Assembly: GCA_018820005.1 (NCBI GenBank)
Contig: JAHJOS010000468.1
Coordinates: forward strand, 1 to 8,289
Length of the DNA: 8,289 nt
Direction of reading: 5' to 3'
DNA from: Alphaproteobacteria bacterium
GTDB lineage: Bacteria > Pseudomonadota > Alphaproteobacteria > Rhizobiales > Devosiaceae
Positions 5,503 to 8,289 of this stretch are shown here, piece by piece (within the stretch, counting starts at the first letter, position 1; every line of letters begins with the position of its first letter). The notes under the pieces are model-generated. The model saw only the letters and a program-made list of their open reading frames with translations. It was not told where the DNA came from and searched no databases. A program made the translations under genes and the position numbers.

Positions 5503-6765
5503 GTGAGCGTACAATCGACGACCCTGGACAATGGCATGGTGGTCCTGACCGACGACATGCCACACCTCGAAAGTGCCTCTTTGGGTGTCTGGGTCAAGGC
5601 TGGTGCCCGTTCTGAACGCAAGTCCGAGCATGGCATATCTCATCTGCTCGAACACATGGCGTTCAAGGGGACGACGTCCCGCAATGCCCTGACGATCGCC
5701 GAGGCAATCGAGAATGTGGGCGGGGATCTCAACGCGGCGACCTCTATTGAGCACACCGGATATTTTGCCCGGGTCCTCAAGGAAGATGTGGTTCTGGCCG
5801 CCGATATTCTGAGCGACATTCTGCAGAATTCGTTGTTTGACGAGGATGAACTCACCCGCGAGAAACAGGTGATCGTGCAGGAGATCGGCGCCGCCCGCGA
5901 TAATCCCGACGACCAGGTGTTCGATCTGTTCCAGGCGGCGGCGTTCCCAAGCCAGCCGATTGGCCGCACCATTCTGGGCACCGTGGACTCGGTGCGGGAA
6001 TTCAATCCCGACACCATCCGCAAGTATATGAACCGAAACTATGTCGGCGATCATATGGTGATGGCCGCCGCAGGCAATGTCGACCATGATGGTCTGGTCA
6101 ATGTCGCGCGCGAACACTTCGCCAGCCTCAAGCCCAACGGCGCGCCCGCGCCGCAACGGGCGGTCTATCAAGGCGGGCAGGAACGCCTCGTCTCCGAGCA
6201 CGAGCAGGCCCATATCGTTATCGGTTTCGAAGGGCGCGCCTATAACGCCGACGGCTTTTATGCGGCACAGGTGCTGGCATCCATTCTGGGCGGCGGCATG
6301 AGCTCCCGCCTGTTCCAGGAAGTGCGCGAGAAGCGCGGTCTGTGCTATTCGGTCTATTCTTTCCACTGGGCCTTTGCCGATAGTGGCGTCTTCGGTGTCG
6401 CTGCGGCGACTGGCGAGGACGAAGTGGCCGATCTTGTTCCCGTAGTGCTGGATGAACTCAAGCGCGCCACCGAGAGCATTACCGAGGAAGAAGTGATCCG
6501 GGTGCGCAACCAGATCCGGGCCGGGCTCCTGATGTCGCTGGAAAGCCCGTCTGCGCGTGCGGGTCAGCTTGCGCGCCAGCAGATCCTGTGGGGGCGTCCG
6601 ATCCCGATGCAGGAAACGGTTGGGCGCATCAACGCCATCACCACCCGCCGGGTGCAGGAAGTCGCAGAACAGATCTTTACGACTGGAGCGCCCACGCTGG
6701 CAGGCATTGGCCCCATCGGCAATCTGGCCGATGTCGAGGCCATTGGCGACCATCTCAAACGCTGA
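5503..6765 (+). CDS. M16-family zinc metallopeptidase (processing-peptidase-beta-like)
   Basis: The 420-residue protein is an inverzincin peptidase of the M16B type (about 420 residues, two halves). The N-terminal half contains the inverted zinc motif HLLEH (H47, E50, H51), with E127 in QVIVQEIGAARDNPDD as the third ligand 76 residues later, the family spacing. The second half has a glycine-rich loop GGGMSSRLFQEVREKRGLCY (263-282), including the conserved R278/Y282 pair, so both domains look complete and active. The GTG at 5503 is preceded by GGGGAG (5489-5494) with 8 bases of spacing and gives the expected N-terminus (TTLDNGMVVLTDDMPH). No signal peptide is visible, so a cytoplasmic location is likely. 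The eukaryotic mitochondrial processing peptidase beta subunit is its known relative; the bacterial substrate is unknown to me. Its neighbours, thrC and a GNAT gene, give no clear substrate hint. Confidence 0.94.
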   Translation: MSVQSTTLDNGMVVLTDDMPHLESASLGVWVKAGARSERKSEHGISHLLEHMAFKGTTSRNALTIAEAIENVGGDLNAATSIEHTGYFARVLKEDVVLAADILSDILQNSLFDEDELTREKQVIVQEIGAARDNPDDQVFDLFQAAAFPSQPIGRTILGTVDSVREFNPDTIRKYMNRNYVGDHMVMAAAGNVDHDGLVNVAREHFASLKPNGAPAPQRAVYQGGQERLVSEHEQAHIVIGFEGRAYNADGFYAAQVLASILGGGMSSRLFQEVREKRGLCYSVYSFHWAFADSGVFGVAAATGEDEVADLVPVVLDELKRATESITEEEVIRVRNQIRAGLLMSLESPSARAGQLARQQILWGRPIPMQETVGRINAITTRRVQEVAEQIFTTGAPTLAGIGPIGNLADVEAIGDHLKR

Positions 6766-7389
6766 TTGGGTCGACAATTGCTGTGGCCCTGGTCGTCGCC
6801 AGCATCGCTGATTACCCTGAACGGCCAGAACATGTCGCTGCGGCTGCCGCATTTGGCCGACTACGACCAGTGGTACCACTTGCGCCTGGGAAGCCAGGAC
6901 TTCCTGCGCCCGTTCGAGCCGCGCTGGACCGAGGCCGACCTGGGGCGACGCATATTTGTCAGCCGCGTCAAACGTGCCCGCCAGGAAGCTGAAGAGGGTA
7001 CGGACTATTCGTTTTTTGTCTTCCTGCCGGACGGTAGGCACGAAACCCTCGTGGGGGGCGTGACGCTGTCCAATGTGCGCAGGCGCGCAGCCCAATTTGT
7101 CAATCTCGGCTATTGGATGGGCAAGCAATATGCCGGCAGGGGGCTGATGACCCAGGCCGTGTCGCTCTGCCTGCCCTTTGTTTTCGAGACGCTCGACCTG
7201 CATCGAATCCATGCCGCCTTCCTGCCCGGTAACGCGTCGTCGCGTCGAGTGCTCGAGAAAAATGGCTTTGTTGAAGAGGGCTTTGCCGAAAAATATCTGC
7301 AGATCAACGGACGCTGGGAGGACCATGTAATGTTCGGTCTGACCCGGGAACGCTATGAACAGGCGCGGTACCTCGACCGACGGGCATGA
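6766..7389 (+). CDS. GNAT-family N-acetyltransferase, RimJ-like
   Basis: This is a 207-residue member of the GNAT superfamily, closest in appearance to RimJ/RimL ribosomal-protein N-terminal acetyltransferases, which transfer acetyl from acetyl-CoA to protein N-termini. The beta-strand opening is LNGQNMSLRLPHLADYDQW. The acetyl-CoA loop is in GKQYAGRGLMTQAV (119-132, fitting Q/R-x-x-G-x-G). The C-terminal signature NASSRRVLEKNGFVEEGFAE lies at 156-175. The start is uncertain: TTG 6766 directly abuts the peptidase stop, TTG 6778 has a weak GGG upstream, and ATG 6832 would cut off part of the first conserved strand. The abutment with the peptidase gene suggests co-transcription and coupling. 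The actual substrate cannot be told from sequence, so assignment to ribosomal protein S5 or another target is unsupported. Confidence 0.9.
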   Translation: MGRQLLWPWSSPASLITLNGQNMSLRLPHLADYDQWYHLRLGSQDFLRPFEPRWTEADLGRRIFVSRVKRARQEAEEGTDYSFFVFLPDGRHETLVGGVTLSNVRRRAAQFVNLGYWMGKQYAGRGLMTQAVSLCLPFVFETLDLHRIHAAFLPGNASSRRVLEKNGFVEEGFAEKYLQINGRWEDHVMFGLTRERYEQARYLDRRA

Positions 7390-7484
7390 ACCTGTTGCGG
7401 TTTGGCCACAGTGCGCTAACCTTGCCGCTGGCGACTTTCCCCGCTACCAAAGATCGCTCCCATTCAGGGGCGCCGCCTGGCCGG

Positions 7485-7510
7485 CTCCAGCCGAATATGT
7501 TGGCTGGGAG
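7485..7510 (+). other. Imperfect hairpin in the 167-base gap after the GNAT gene
   Basis: CTC-CAGCC (7485-7492) pairs with GGCTG-G-GAG (7502-7510) with one bulged G (7507), giving about 8 bp around an AT-containing loop. GTTTGG follows, a poor T-tract. It could be a weak terminator for the thrC group. The rest of the gap (7390-7556) shows no RNA gene and no convincing promoter with correct spacing. Confidence 0.3.
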
Positions 7511-7556
7511 GTTTGGCTGCCACAATGATGCCCACCGCAGGATTTAGTCGCTCTTG

Positions 7557-8289
7557 ATGCGTCACTTACATGCACTCGCGATGTGTTTTGCGTTCGCGCT
7601 GGCATTGCTCGCCCCCGCCGCCGCGCTCGAAGTCATTTCGGTTCCTGACGACGTCAATGCCGTCAGCCTGTCGGACGTCGTTGAAGTCGTGCCGGGACAG
7701 GAAGGACGCGTGCAGCTTTCGACCGCGCCCGGCGAAGACGGAATTATTCGCCGCATCGAAGTGCTGGCCTCCGAGCAGGGGACCAATCCCAGCTACGGCC
7801 TGTTTGCCTTGCGCAATGACAGCGATCAGCAGATCGAGCGGCTGCTGGTGGCACCATTTTTCCGCCTGCCAGGCTCGGGAATCATCCAACCTGATCTGGG
7901 CGATGATCGGGTGTCCGCATTGACACCAAGCGCCGGCATTCGCCCTGTTCGGCTGACCGACAGCGAAGCCGATGTCTTTGAAGTCACCCTCGACCCCGGC
8001 GCTACGGTGACCTTCGTGGCCGAACTGCGTGGCGCCAGCCTGCCCGAACTCTACCTGTGGCAGCCCAACGCCTACCGCGACTATGTGAACTCCTTCACGC
8101 TGTTCCGCGGTGTGGTGCTCGGCGTCGCTTCGCTGGCTGCTGTGTTTTTGACGATCATGTTTGTGGTCAAGGGGCGCGGCGTCTTCCCCGCGACGGCCGC
8201 CTTTGCCTGGGCCGTGATGGCCTATCTGCTGATCGATTTTGGCCTCATGGGACGTTTACTTGGCCTGTCTGCCAGTGGCGTGCAGCCGC
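7557..8289 (+). CDS. Exported membrane sensor protein, N-terminal part (likely cyclic-di-GMP signalling protein)
   Basis: Frame 3 is open from ATG 7557 to the window edge: 244 codons plus one base, with no stop. The protein begins with a clear signal peptide (MRHLHALAMCFAFALALLAP, then AAA before LEV; likely cleavage near residue 23). A periplasmic, probably beta-rich domain of about 155 residues follows, without cysteines or a motif I can name. It ends in LPELYLWQPNAYRDYVNSF and leads into membrane helices at about 184-204 and 211-230, with a short basic loop (VVKGRG) between them. A TTG at 7554 would add one residue; AGGA at 7539-7542 is the only ribosome site, somewhat far from the ATG. 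From memory, Hyphomicrobiales proteins with this layout carry GGDEF and EAL domains after several helices. Those domains are outside the window, so the enzymatic role is inference; a 7TM-DISM-like sensor of another kind is the alternative. Confidence 0.75.
   Translation, partial: MRHLHALAMCFAFALALLAPAAALEVISVPDDVNAVSLSDVVEVVPGQEGRVQLSTAPGEDGIIRRIEVLASEQGTNPSYGLFALRNDSDQQIERLLVAPFFRLPGSGIIQPDLGDDRVSALTPSAGIRPVRLTDSEADVFEVTLDPGATVTFVAELRGASLPELYLWQPNAYRDYVNSFTLFRGVVLGVASLAAVFLTIMFVVKGRGVFPATAAFAWAVMAYLLIDFGLMGRLLGLSASGVQP

Noticed and set aside
5446..7326. Long 626-codon open frame on the - strand opposite the M16 and GNAT genes
   Set aside because: It mirrors two clearly recognised + strand genes and has shadow-like composition with no domain I can identify.
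7386..7547. 53-codon + strand frame (MNLLRFGHSALTLPL...) whose ATG overlaps the GNAT stop as ATGA
   Set aside because: The overlap is attractive, but there is no ribosome site. The peptide has no membrane helix or known motif, and composition and codon use look like non-coding sequence. It would need ribosome profiling or conservation to be accepted.
7390..7556. Possible tRNA or small RNA gene in the gap after the GNAT gene
   Set aside because: No cloverleaf, TpsiC-like arm or CCA end could be found, and the only structure is one imperfect hairpin.
7570..7923. 117-codon + strand frame starting at 7570
   Set aside because: It is out of frame with the signal-peptide-containing protein that begins at 7557 and stays open to the window end. 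Its Arg/Pro/Ser-rich product looks like a shadow.

Overview
The window looks like an ordinary, well-packed chromosomal segment from an alphaproteobacterium, most likely of the order Hyphomicrobiales (a Devosia-like organism is my best guess from protein wording and gene order; this is inference, not a search result). It is GC-rich. Every gene lies on the + strand, and several junctions overlap by 1-4 bases.

Positions 1-3985 carry the distal part of an aa3-type cytochrome c oxidase operon. In order these are: the 3' end of ctaD (subunit I), ctaB (heme O synthase), a 60-residue single-membrane-helix CoxF-like protein, ctaG (Cox11-type copper chaperone for the CuB site), ctaE (subunit III), a DUF983 zinc-ribbon-like membrane protein, and a SURF1-family assembly factor. 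Heme precursor synthesis, copper insertion and assembly helpers are thus interleaved with structural subunits. Two strong GC-rich hairpins divide the run, one between ctaD and ctaB and one between ctaE and the DUF983 gene. The second resembles a short-T-tract intrinsic terminator, which may tune the amounts of subunits relative to assembly factors.

Positions 4055-7389 hold thrC (threonine synthase), an M16 zinc peptidase related to mitochondrial processing peptidase beta, and a RimJ-like GNAT acetyltransferase. This group is probably transcribed from its own promoter in the 69-base gap after the SURF1 gene. The thrC-M16-GNAT order is, from memory, common in this order of bacteria.

From 7557 to the window end runs the N-terminal part of a secreted or membrane-anchored sensor protein: a signal peptide, a periplasmic beta-rich domain and membrane helices. 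I infer that it continues into cytoplasmic GGDEF/EAL (cyclic-di-GMP) domains beyond the window, but those domains are not visible here.

I found no tRNA, rRNA, CRISPR array, insertion sequence or phage remnant, and no convincing new multi-gene system. The most worthwhile leads are the poorly understood DUF983 and CoxF-like proteins embedded in the oxidase operon, the internal hairpins, and the uncharacterised sensor domain at the right edge.
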